NCBI GenBank assembly: GCA_900756495.1
Contig: CAAEKI010000181.1
Coordinates: 1 to 7,279, forward strand
Source of the DNA: an uncultured Oscillospiraceae bacterium
GTDB lineage: Bacteria > Bacillota > Clostridia > Oscillospirales > Oscillospiraceae
Direction: 5' to 3'
DNA length: 7,279 bases
This document shows, piece by piece, positions 1 to 5,639 of the stretch; position 1 is the stretch's first letter, and each line of letters starts with the position of its first letter. Made by a program: the position numbers and the translations under genes. The notes under the pieces were generated by a model. It was given only the letters and a program-made list of their open reading frames with translations, was not told the origin of the DNA and ran no database searches.

Positions 1-46
1 CGGCAAATGCCGCCCGCCTCCTGCTTTTTTATGCCTGAGAAAGCAG

Positions 47-250
47 TTACTTCATGCCGTTCTCGTAGGCTTCAATCATCTTCTTAACCATCTGGCCGCC
101 GACAGAGCCGGCCTCACGGGAGGTCAGATCGCCGTTATAGCCCTGCTTCAGGTTCACGCCAACCTCCTGAGCGGCCTCCATCTTAAACTTGTTGAGGGCC
201 TCGCGGGCGCTGGGGACGACAGGCTGATTAGAATTGTTAGAGCTAGACAT
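47..250 (-). CDS. Alpha/beta-type small acid-soluble spore protein (SASP), 67 aa
   Basis: Members of this family coat DNA in the forespore, protect it from UV and heat, and are degraded by the GPR protease at germination. The 67-residue length is typical. The N-terminal half has the family pattern PSAREALNKFKMEAAQEVGV (residues 13-32), which includes a GPR-type cleavage region around E25-A26-A27. The second half has GDLTSREAGSVGGQMVKKMI (40-59), the signature DNA-binding segment. The frame is open further upstream, but I chose the ATG at 250 because AAGGAG (260-265) lies 9 nt before it. The ATG at 259 would abut that site, and the upstream extension does not resemble the family. The gene is apparently monocistronic. 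It is direct evidence that the host is a spore-forming Firmicute. Which paralogue it is cannot be told. Confidence 0.95.
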   Translation of the reverse strand: MSSSNNSNQPVVPSAREALNKFKMEAAQEVGVNLKQGYNGDLTSREAGSVGGQMVKKMIEAYENGMK

Positions 251-299
251 AACTTGCATCTCCTTATCTGTTCGAAATGGTGGATTGAGAATCCGAACA

Positions 300-328
300 T
301 ATCTTTGCCCCAGCAGATTTTTATATGC
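300..328 (-). promoter_or_regulatory. Possible sigma-G-type promoter of the SASP gene
   Basis: On the minus strand GCATA (324-328) fits the forespore sigma-G -35 pattern (GHATR). A 17-nt spacer then leads to AAAGATA (300-306), which matches only part of the sigma-G -10 pattern CATNNTA. The position would give a leader of about 45 nt before the spore protein start. The family is normally under sigma-G control, which is why I looked here. The -10 match is weak, so this is tentative. Confidence 0.3.
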
Positions 329-427
329 GCCCGGCCGCCGCTCCAATTCGTAGCAGATTTGGAAGATCGTCTTTACATCAAATTTTTGTCGGCTGCAGAC
401 ATCTCTTTATAAAATAATCCCGTCAGA

Positions 428-1399
428 CTACTTCCATCCTAAAGCCCGGCGTTGCAGGCTAATGGCCTGATCCCGCTCCTTCCGGCCGGCGGCGGAGAGT
501 TCATGGACCAGGTACTCCGGGCGGATCCGCTCCACCACGCTCCGGATGGACGGATGGGTCCAGGGTCTATGGGTGTCAATACGGAGGATATGCCGATAGC
601 TGTAGGCAAACCGCTCCAGATAATCTGCCGGCAGGTCGCCGGGCAGTTTCCCGGTATTTGCCTTCACATATGCTCCGCTGACACTCTGATGCAGGTGAAT
701 TCCGCGGATATATGTACGAAGAGGACCATGTACATCCAACACCTCATGGAGATAGTCCGCCCCTTCAGCCTGCGTAGAAATGGAGAGATTGGTATTCATC
801 AGGTGGCCGATATCCAGCATAATACCCTTGTTGGGATATGCCACCGCATCCAGCAGCCGGGCCGTCAGAGCAGGCTCCGTAAAGGTAAATCCCGGCCACC
901 ATTGATTTTCCAGCAAAAGCGCAAAATCAAAATTTCTCTCGCCCAGCAGCAAGTTTAAAGCCTCCGCCGCAGCATCGATGATCTCCTTGCTTTTGTGCTC
1001 CCACTGATAGGTGTAGCCCTCCTCAATGGATACGTCAGACACATGGAACACCACATACTTTGCCCCCCATAGCAGGGCCCGCTCCAGGTCCTCCCTATAA
1101 AGCCGCAGCAACGTCTCCCGCCCCTCTTTCCCCCCGTAGAAGGAGCGCCAGCTTTCCATGCTGCCAAACTTCCGCTCTAATGCACTCCGATCTCCTCTCC
1201 AGAAGTCCAGCCAGTCCGGGTAAAAGGTCAGATGATAACCTATCCTGAGCTCACGCGCAATTTCCAACGGCAAGTCTGCACCTCCCCAGACCCCCTCCAC
1301 CCCCTGACAGCCATGGGAACGGCAGAGATCGGAGATGCCCTCTCCCGGGTATTCTGCCAGCACCTCCGGTACCAGCGGCAGGCTAATCAGGCTATACAT
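428..1399 (-). CDS. Xylose-isomerase-like TIM-barrel protein (sugar phosphate isomerase/epimerase family), 323 aa
   Basis: This is a single-domain TIM barrel of the AP-endonuclease-2/xylose-isomerase superfamily (Pfam AP_endonuc_2), which includes sugar epimerases and isomerases such as IolE- and YcjR-type proteins. The usual metal-site residues appear in order at the ends of strands: E164 in LLLENQWW, D196 and H199 in IMLDIGHL, H235/H237 in IRGIHLHQ, and E300 in YLVHEL. H119 in VVFHVSD is a further candidate. The start at 1399 is set by AGGAGG (1407-1412) 7 nt upstream; a frame extension to 1435 adds 12 residues without such a site. No signal peptide is present, so it should be cytoplasmic. 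It is separated from the transketolase operon by the promoter, hairpin and transposase remnant, so a shared pathway is possible but not shown. The reaction and substrate are unknown; a nuclease role is less likely given the carbohydrate setting. Confidence 0.85.
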   Translation of the reverse strand: MYSLISLPLVPEVLAEYPGEGISDLCRSHGCQGVEGVWGGADLPLEIARELRIGYHLTFYPDWLDFWRGDRSALERKFGSMESWRSFYGGKEGRETLLRLYREDLERALLWGAKYVVFHVSDVSIEEGYTYQWEHKSKEIIDAAAEALNLLLGERNFDFALLLENQWWPGFTFTEPALTARLLDAVAYPNKGIMLDIGHLMNTNLSISTQAEGADYLHEVLDVHGPLRTYIRGIHLHQSVSGAYVKANTGKLPGDLPADYLERFAYSYRHILRIDTHRPWTHPSIRSVVERIRPEYLVHELSAAGRKERDQAISLQRRALGWK

Positions 1400-1455
1400 C
1401 CGCACACCTCCTGTTCCCTCATCAGCGTCAAACACACCTCTGCTCTGCTGTAGTT

Positions 1456-1464
1456 ATTATATCA
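1456..1464 (-). promoter_or_regulatory. Extended -10 promoter for the TIM-barrel gene
   Basis: The minus strand reads TGATATAAT: a perfect TATAAT (1456-1461) preceded by TG one base upstream (1463-1464), which is an extended -10 element. No good TTGACA-like hexamer lies 16-18 nt upstream, as expected for extended -10 promoters. Transcription would begin near 1449, giving a leader of about 50 nt that carries the AGGAGG site at 1407-1412. This makes the TIM-barrel gene independent of the operon upstream. Confidence 0.6.
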
Positions 1465-1565
1465 CATACCACCGGGCATCCCTCATCGTTTTTAATAAAA
1501 ATATTATTGCAAATTTCGAACATAGACGTTAGACGCCGCATCACAACAAAAAGAGGAGGCGGCAC

Positions 1566-1598
1566 AAGGCCGACACTCCGTAAGGAAGTGTCGGCCTT
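1566..1598. terminator. Strong 12-bp hairpin, possible transcription terminator
   Basis: AAGGCCGACACT (1566-1577) is perfectly complementary to AGTGTCGGCCTT (1587-1598), leaving a 9-nt loop. Inside it CC-GTAA-GG can close further onto a GNRA-type tetraloop with one bulged A. The orientation is ambiguous. On the minus strand it lies downstream of the transporter gene and upstream of the TIM-barrel promoter, which suits an operon terminator, but the T-run (CTCTTTTTG) begins only about 11 nt past the stem. On the plus strand the stem ends in CCTTT with no longer U tract. It could also be a dispersed repeat element. Confidence 0.45.
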
Positions 1599-1674
1599 TG
1601 GCTAACCGGTAAAGAAAGATCTCCCTTGTATCATACTATGCCATACTAAAGATGAGACCTATGAACAGGCAGCA

Positions 1675-1956
1675 GTGCGGCGAAACGTGCAGGACGTGCA
1701 GGATACCGAACTGCTCCGATCCGTCATGGGATATAAGAGGTTCACTAAAGTCTCAAGACAGATTTATATGATGATGCCATGTCTCACAGGAAAACGCATG
1801 GGACTGAAAAAGATACGCCGTATTATGAAAATGTATCATCTTACATCATCGATTCGGAAAGCAGTAAGTAGCAGAGGCTACACATGGTCTATGTCGAAAC
1901 GGGGAAATTGCCAAGACAACGCCCCCCAGGAGTCCTTCCTATATCATAAGCAATGA
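1675..1956 (+). pseudogene. IS3-family transposase (orfB-type) remnant with internal deletion
   Basis: The 93-codon frame from GTG 1675 to TGA 1956 resembles the two ends of an IS3-family DDE transposase joined together. Residues 41-62 (RMGLKKIRRIMKMYHL, then IRK) match the helical region that precedes the catalytic core. Residues 69-88 (YTWSMSKRGNCQDNAPQESF) match the conserved block carrying the third acidic residue, E86. The stretch that should lie between them, including both catalytic aspartates, is absent; the junction falls near 1860-1876. The product also stops right after the ESF block, so the C-terminal part is missing. The frame is open back to 1606, but that extension is not recognisable. 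There is no ribosome site at the GTG. It is the only apparent gene on the plus strand and is surely inactive. Confidence 0.8.
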
Positions 1957-1995
1957 CTTTTCTTTAAGATGTGTTATCCTTTGATTTCAATACTG

Positions 1996-3420
1996 TCAAT
2001 CGACGATATACTGTCCCCGCTCCTTCAGGTCACTGATGATCTTGGCGTGGAGCTTGTTGTCCAGCTTGTAGAAGAGGAACAGGATGAAGCTGATGGCGCT
2101 GAGGATGGCGGGCACCAGGTTCATCACCAAATTCATGGTAGACAGGGCCCCGGCGGTCTGCTGGGCCGCGTTCTCCACATAGCCGTTGGCGGCCAGCATG
2201 GCCAGCAGCATGGTGGGGGCGATGGCGCCGCCCAGCTTCAGCATAAAGCTGGTGCCAGAGGAGCACAGGCCGTCGGCTCGCAGGCCGGTCTTCCACTGGC
2301 CGAACTCCACGGTGTCGCCGATCATGCCGTACAGCAGGGCAGTACAGAAGCCGTTGAAGACACCGGTGGCAAGCAGCAGCGCCATGAACAGGCCGGAGGA
2401 CACATTGGCCGGGTTCATGAAGAAGAGGATCAGGTTCAGGATAAAGCCGCAGCCGTAGGAGAAGAGCATGGCACCCCGCTTGCCACGACAGATCTTGACC
2501 AGGGCCGCGCTGAAGAAGGCGGCCACGGCGCAGATGATGCCGTTGGCGGTGGCGTACAGGGTGAAGAGCCCCATGTCACCCCAGATGTAGGTGAAGTAGT
2601 ACATGCCCACGGTCATTCTGCCGTAGTTCAGGAAGCCGTACACCAGGAAGGACACGCAGACGATGAGCAGCGGGGGATTCTTGAGGAAGCAGTTGGCCAT
2701 CTCCTTGGGGCGGTACTTCTGGGCGGGCGGGGCCTTCATGACCTCCTTGGTACCCAGGATGGAGGTGAAGACAAAGGGGATGGCCATGGTGCAGATGACC
2801 ACGGCGGCCATGAGGTAGCCGCGGACAGCGTTACCCTCGGCGCCGGAGAACCGGGTCACGAAGGGGATGAACATGGCGGTGGCCGCCGCGCAGGCTAGGG
2901 AGGAGATGAAGATCCGGTAGCTGGAGAAGGAGGCTCGCTCCCTGGGGAAGGGGGAGATGACGCCGTTGAGGGCGGAAAAGGGGATGTTCCAGGATGTGGA
3001 GGCCACGACGGTCAGGGCGTACAGGGCGCAGGCATAGGCCGTCCGGGCCCCCACGCTCCAGTCCGGATGGGCCCAGAACAGCAGCATGACCAGGGGAATG
3101 AGGCCGATGGCCCCGCCCAGCATCCAGGGGCGGTAGCGGCCCATCTTGGTGTTGGTGCGGTCGGCCAGGGAGCCGATCAGGGGGTCGTTCACCGCGTCCC
3201 AGATGCGGCAGACCAGGAACAGGATGGACACCGCCGCCGCGGGCACCAAGGCCACGTCGGTCATAAAGAAGGCCAGGTAGGAGCTCACCAGCATCCAAGG
3301 CAGGTTATACACCATCTCGCCGGAGGCGAAGGCGAATTTCCGGGCCACGGCCTTGCCGCCGTGGTAGTAAGTCTGCTCCAGGTTCTCAGCCACAGAGGGG
3401 GAAGAATGTTCTTGACTCAT
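1996..3420 (-). CDS. GPH-family (MelB-like) cation/sugar symporter, 474 aa
   Basis: This is a 12-helix major facilitator protein of the glycoside-pentoside-hexuronide:cation symporter family, which imports unphosphorylated sugars with Na+ or H+ across the inner membrane. RIWDAVNDPLIG (72-83) carries D75 and D79, which correspond to the cation-site aspartates of MelB. It is followed by the loop signature DRTNTKMGRYRPW (87-99). GDTVEFGQWKTGLR (368-381) matches the conserved helix-XI region, with K377 at the MelB coupling-lysine position. The length is normal. It is the last gene of the leftward operon, 81 nt after the zinc dehydrogenase. The ATG at 3420 lacks an adjacent ribosome site; the nearest good one (AAAGGAG, 3462-3468) is 41 nt upstream and serves either a short leader frame or an ATT start. 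The substrate is unknown; the neighbouring dehydrogenases and transketolase suggest a sugar, polyol or sugar acid. Confidence 0.92.
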   Translation of the reverse strand: MSQEHSSPSVAENLEQTYYHGGKAVARKFAFASGEMVYNLPWMLVSSYLAFFMTDVALVPAAAVSILFLVCRIWDAVNDPLIGSLADRTNTKMGRYRPWMLGGAIGLIPLVMLLFWAHPDWSVGARTAYACALYALTVVASTSWNIPFSALNGVISPFPRERASFSSYRIFISSLACAAATAMFIPFVTRFSGAEGNAVRGYLMAAVVICTMAIPFVFTSILGTKEVMKAPPAQKYRPKEMANCFLKNPPLLIVCVSFLVYGFLNYGRMTVGMYYFTYIWGDMGLFTLYATANGIICAVAAFFSAALVKICRGKRGAMLFSYGCGFILNLILFFMNPANVSSGLFMALLLATGVFNGFCTALLYGMIGDTVEFGQWKTGLRADGLCSSGTSFMLKLGGAIAPTMLLAMLAANGYVENAAQQTAGALSTMNLVMNLVPAILSAISFILFLFYKLDNKLHAKIISDLKERGQYIVD

Positions 3421-3455
3421 GGCAGCTTGTTCGATTGACTTGCCTTGGCAGTCAA
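3417..3455 (-). CDS. Possible 12-aa leader peptide translationally coupled to the symporter
   Basis: TTG at 3455 opens a frame of 12 codons (MTAKASQSNKLP) that ends in TGA at 3417-3419. That stop overlaps the symporter ATG in an ATGA arrangement, the classical geometry for translational coupling. A good ribosome site, AAAGGAG (3462-3468), sits 6 nt before the TTG, while the symporter ATG itself has none. The peptide has no run of a single amino acid, so attenuation by charged-tRNA supply is not suggested. The alternative is that ATT at 3456, 5 nt from the same site and in frame with the symporter, is the true start and adds 12 residues. A leader this short could also be chance. Confidence 0.35.
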   Translation of the reverse strand: MTAKASQSNKLP

Positions 3456-3457
3456 TC
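3433..3457. promoter_or_regulatory. Inverted repeat in the leader of the symporter gene
   Basis: GATTGACT (3433-3440) and AGTCAATC (3450-3457) form a perfect 8-bp inverted repeat around a 9-nt centre, TGCCTTGGC, which can pair again with one bulge. As RNA on the minus strand the stem begins 4 nt after the AAAGGAG ribosome site and covers the candidate TTG and ATT start codons, so it could hold back initiation. As DNA it is also a plausible operator-sized dyad. No -35/-10 pair was convincing nearby, so an RNA or processing role is as likely as a protein-binding site. Confidence 0.45.
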
Positions 3458-3501
3458 TCAACTCCTTTCTCACATATGTCACCCTAAATACGCGTGAGAG
3501 G

Positions 3502-4557
3502 CTATTCGTCCATCTTGAGGACGACCTTGGCGTACTTCTTGGTATAGAGGTCCTCGAAGGCCTGTTCGTACCGGCTGAGGGGGTGTACCCGCTGAATGAG
3601 CTTCCCCAGATCCAGCCGGGGGGCCATGCGGATGGCCTTGGGGAAGAGCCCCGCCCCCATCTTCAGGCCGTGGAGGTGCTTCTGATCCCAGTAGAACTGG
3701 CTGTGGATGTTTACATCCAGATAGGGGTGCTCGCCATACATGGCGTAGTACACGCAGTTCCCATCGGGGGCCAGCAGGTCCAGGGTGAGCCTGGCCGCCG
3801 ACATGGCGCCGGTGCCCTCGATGACACAGTCATAGGCGGGGCCGCCGGAGCAGGCATTGGCCTTGGCCACGCTCCCCTCCTCCCGGGGATCGAAGGCGTA
3901 GTCCGCCCCCATCTCCAGGGCCAGGGCCCGCTTCTCCTCCACCAGGTCGAAGACGGTCACCGCCGACGCGCCGGACAGCCGGGCCAGCTGCACCAGCATC
4001 AGCCCGATGCCCCCAGCCCCCAGGATGGCCACGCTCTTACCGAAGGAAAACTTGGCCTGCTCCGCCACCCCCAAGGCGATGGTGAGGGGCTCAATAAGGG
4101 CGGAGGTGAGCAGGTCGTAGTCCTGGGGGAGCTTGTGGATCTGGGTCACATGGTAGCAGGCGTACTCCCCCATGCCGTTCATGCAGAACTGGACGTTAGG
4201 GCATAGGTTGGGCCTGCCGCTGCGGCACATATCACAGCTGTAGCAATAGCGCGCGTAATTGGCCACCACCTTGTCCCCGGGGTAATAGCCCAGGGCCTCG
4301 GCCTTGGGGCCCGCCTTGTCGATGACGCCAGAGAGCTCGTGGCCAAAGGGCATGGGCAGCATGCTCCGGGTCATCTCGGTGAGCTCCCCCAGGCTGCCAG
4401 TGAGAATATGGGTGTCCGACCCGCAGATGGAGCAGTAGGCCACCTTGATCCGGATCTCGTCGGCTTCGGGTTCGGGCATGGGGACCTCTTGGGCGGTGAC
4501 AGTGCCCATGGTATCGGTCTCAAAATCCCGGACCGAGGTGATAAAGAGCTGTTTCAT
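3502..4557 (-). CDS. Zinc-dependent medium-chain alcohol/polyol dehydrogenase, 351 aa
   Basis: This is a cytoplasmic MDR-superfamily dehydrogenase of the sorbitol/L-threonine/L-iditol dehydrogenase type, interconverting a secondary alcohol and a ketone with a nicotinamide cofactor. The catalytic zinc site is complete: C45 in CSICGSD, H73-E74 in GHE, and E156 in ALIEPL. The structural zinc cysteines are C105, C108, C111 and C119. The Rossmann glycine motif GAGGIG is at 180-185, and D204 at the end of the next strand (VTVFD) indicates NAD(H) rather than NADP(H). The length is standard. ATG 4557 has AAGGA (4566-4570) 8 nt upstream. It follows the transketolase pair across a 107-nt gap with two inverted repeats and precedes the symporter. 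Within the operon it most likely oxidises the imported polyol or reduces a ketose or aldehyde product; the exact substrate cannot be read from sequence. Confidence 0.92.
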   Translation of the reverse strand: MKQLFITSVRDFETDTMGTVTAQEVPMPEPEADEIRIKVAYCSICGSDTHILTGSLGELTEMTRSMLPMPFGHELSGVIDKAGPKAEALGYYPGDKVVANYARYCYSCDMCRSGRPNLCPNVQFCMNGMGEYACYHVTQIHKLPQDYDLLTSALIEPLTIALGVAEQAKFSFGKSVAILGAGGIGLMLVQLARLSGASAVTVFDLVEEKRALALEMGADYAFDPREEGSVAKANACSGGPAYDCVIEGTGAMSAARLTLDLLAPDGNCVYYAMYGEHPYLDVNIHSQFYWDQKHLHGLKMGAGLFPKAIRMAPRLDLGKLIQRVHPLSRYEQAFEDLYTKKYAKVVLKMDE

Positions 4558-4570
4558 ACAGACGTTCCTT

Positions 4571-4601
4571 CTTTCTATTTCAGACTGAAAGAAATAGGAA
4601 G
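4571..4601. repeat. Inverted repeat upstream of the zinc dehydrogenase
   Basis: CTATTTC (4575-4581) pairs with GAAATAG (4591-4597). The pairing extends outward to 4571/4601 with one mismatch (a wobble pair in the plus-strand RNA). A competing dyad, TTTCAG-A-CTGAAA (4578-4590), occupies the centre. It ends just before the AAGGA ribosome site of the dehydrogenase and directly follows the larger hairpin at 4598-4640 in transcription order. It may be an operator, an mRNA stabiliser or part of a hairpin switch; the sequence alone does not decide. Confidence 0.4.
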
Positions 4602-4640
4602 ACGGCGCTCCGCTACGGAATCAGACGAAACGCCGTCTTC
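4598..4640 (-). terminator. Intra-operon hairpin, possible attenuator or partial terminator
   Basis: GAAGACGGCG (4598-4607) and CGCCGTCTTC (4631-4640) form a perfect 10-bp stem in the gap between the transketolase C-terminal gene and the zinc dehydrogenase. The 23-nt loop has its own small TCCG/CGGA hairpin. In the direction of transcription the stem is followed by CTATTTCTTT, a U-rich but interrupted tail. This suits partial termination or a 3'-end stabiliser that would make the upstream transketolase genes more abundant than the dehydrogenase and transporter. Confidence 0.45.
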
Positions 4641-4664
4641 ATAAAGGAGGGGGGGGTGGAGCAG

Positions 4665-5636
4665 CTATTTCATAAATTCCATCGCAGTCTTTGCAATCCC
4701 GGGGCCGTCCATGTTATAATAGGGGTAAAGCTCCTCGGGATAGCCAAATTCCACGAAGGTGTCGGGCACGCCGATCTTCTTCAGCTTGGCGAACACGCCG
4801 GCCTCCATCAGCACGTCGGCCACGATGCTGCCCAGGCCGCCCAGGATATTGTGGTCCTCCACAGTGAGGATGGCGCCGCTGGCCTTGGCCGCGTGGACCA
4901 CGGCCTCCTTGTCGATGGGCTTGATGGTGTGCATGTCGATGACGCCCACGCTCAGGCCCTTCTCCTCCAGCTGGCGGGCGGCCTGCACGGCGCCGTACAC
5001 GCCCATGCCGGTGGCGATGATGTTCAGATCGGTGCCCTCTTGGATGATGTTGGCCTTGCCGATCTGGTAGTCATAGTCGTAGTCCTCGTTGTAGACCAGG
5101 GGCTCCTCGCCTCTGGGGATGCGGATATAGATGGGCTTGGGATAGGACAGGGACTTGCGCAGCAGCTTTTTGCACTGGGCGGCGTCGCAGGGGGCCACCA
5201 TGGTCATGTTGGGCAGGGAGTTCATGACGCCGAACTCGATGATGGTGTTGTGGGTGGGCCCGTAGCCGGAAGAGAGGCCGGCGTGGGTGCCGATCAACCG
5301 CACAGGGTAGTCGTTGTAGGCCACGTCGTTGTGGATCTGGTCCAGGGCGCGCACACACAGGAAGGGCCCGAAAGTCTGCACGTAGGGCAGATACCCCTGC
5401 TTGGCCAGACCGGCGGCGATGGTGACCATGTTCATCTCCTGGATGCCCACGTCCAGAATCCGGTCGGGGTATTTCATCTGTGCCTGCTGGACGCGGCCGC
5501 CGTTGCCGGTGCCGTCGGCGTTGATGTAGCAGACCCTGGAGTCGTCCTCGATCATCTCAAGGATTTCATTGGTGACGGTCCCCTTGGCCTCCATGGCGGG
5601 GCCCATATCACCGCAGCAAAATGTAAATCCACCCAT
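4665..5636 (-). CDS. Split transketolase, C-terminal subunit, 323 aa
   Basis: This subunit supplies the pyrimidine-binding (PYR) and C-terminal domains of a two-polypeptide transketolase, which moves a two-carbon ketol unit between sugars using thiamine diphosphate. DVGIQEMNMV (62-71) contains E67, the glutamate that activates the cofactor's aminopyrimidine. GTHAGLSSGYGPTHN (116-130) is the active-site loop with H118 and H129, and R172 or R175 lies at the usual phosphate-binding arginine. VEDHNILGGLGS marks the C-terminal domain. ATG 5636 is preceded by GGAGGT (5644-5649) at 7 nt, inside the end of the N-terminal subunit gene; the two genes are 3 nt apart and must be co-translated. Compared from memory with E. 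coli TktA, the loop is one residue shorter and the substrate-sensing aspartate (D469) appears as Y125, so the sugar substrate may not be canonical. Confidence 0.93.
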   Translation of the reverse strand: MGGFTFCCGDMGPAMEAKGTVTNEILEMIEDDSRVCYINADGTGNGGRVQQAQMKYPDRILDVGIQEMNMVTIAAGLAKQGYLPYVQTFGPFLCVRALDQIHNDVAYNDYPVRLIGTHAGLSSGYGPTHNTIIEFGVMNSLPNMTMVAPCDAAQCKKLLRKSLSYPKPIYIRIPRGEEPLVYNEDYDYDYQIGKANIIQEGTDLNIIATGMGVYGAVQAARQLEEKGLSVGVIDMHTIKPIDKEAVVHAAKASGAILTVEDHNILGGLGSIVADVLMEAGVFAKLKKIGVPDTFVEFGYPEELYPYYNMDGPGIAKTAMEFMK

Positions 5637-5639
5637 TGA

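Larger units (their letters stand above)
1462..1995. other. Gene-poor spacer between the operon and the TIM-barrel gene
   Basis: These roughly 530 bases hold no intact gene. From left to right they contain an AT-rich stretch upstream of the TIM-barrel promoter (about 1465-1550), a purine-rich run (about 1545-1562), the strong hairpin at 1566-1598, the transposase remnant ending at 1956, and a short AT-rich tail before the transporter stop codon at 1996. Base composition is visibly more AT-rich than in the flanking genes, as expected for a foreign insertion scar. I found no convincing IS terminal inverted repeats or target duplication. Confidence 0.6.

Noticed and set aside
1..46. CGGCA-AA-TGCCG at the left edge and CTGCTTT/AAAGCAG (21-46) as a terminator of the spore protein gene
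   Set aside because: The first has a two-base loop and is cut by the edge; the second has no T-run after it on the minus strand. Neither is a convincing terminator.
376..427. A TGTC/GACA repeat followed by AAAAATTT after the TIM-barrel stop as a terminator
   Set aside because: The stem is only 4 bp with a mismatch next to it, too weak to call.
452..958. A 168-codon plus-strand frame opposite the TIM-barrel gene
   Set aside because: No recognisable motif, and it overlaps a minus-strand gene that has a ribosome site and conserved metal ligands.
1685..1702. Tandem 9-bp repeat ACGTGCAGG x2 inside the transposase remnant
   Set aside because: Only two short copies; it may be a minor replication slip and is too short to mean anything more.
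1969..2898. A 309-codon plus-strand frame opposite the symporter gene
   Set aside because: The H/G/E/Q-rich product has no family resemblance and is fully antisense to a well-supported transporter.
3445..4206. A 253-codon plus-strand frame opposite the zinc dehydrogenase
   Set aside because: Same low-complexity antisense character; all motifs belong to the minus-strand dehydrogenase.
4656..5639. A 327-codon plus-strand frame opposite almost the whole transketolase C-terminal gene, with a GGAGG-like run before it
   Set aside because: The translation is low-complexity (rich in H, G, V, D) with no recognisable domain, and it mirrors a clearly conserved gene. Long antisense frames are expected in GC-rich codon use; the G-run is coincidental.
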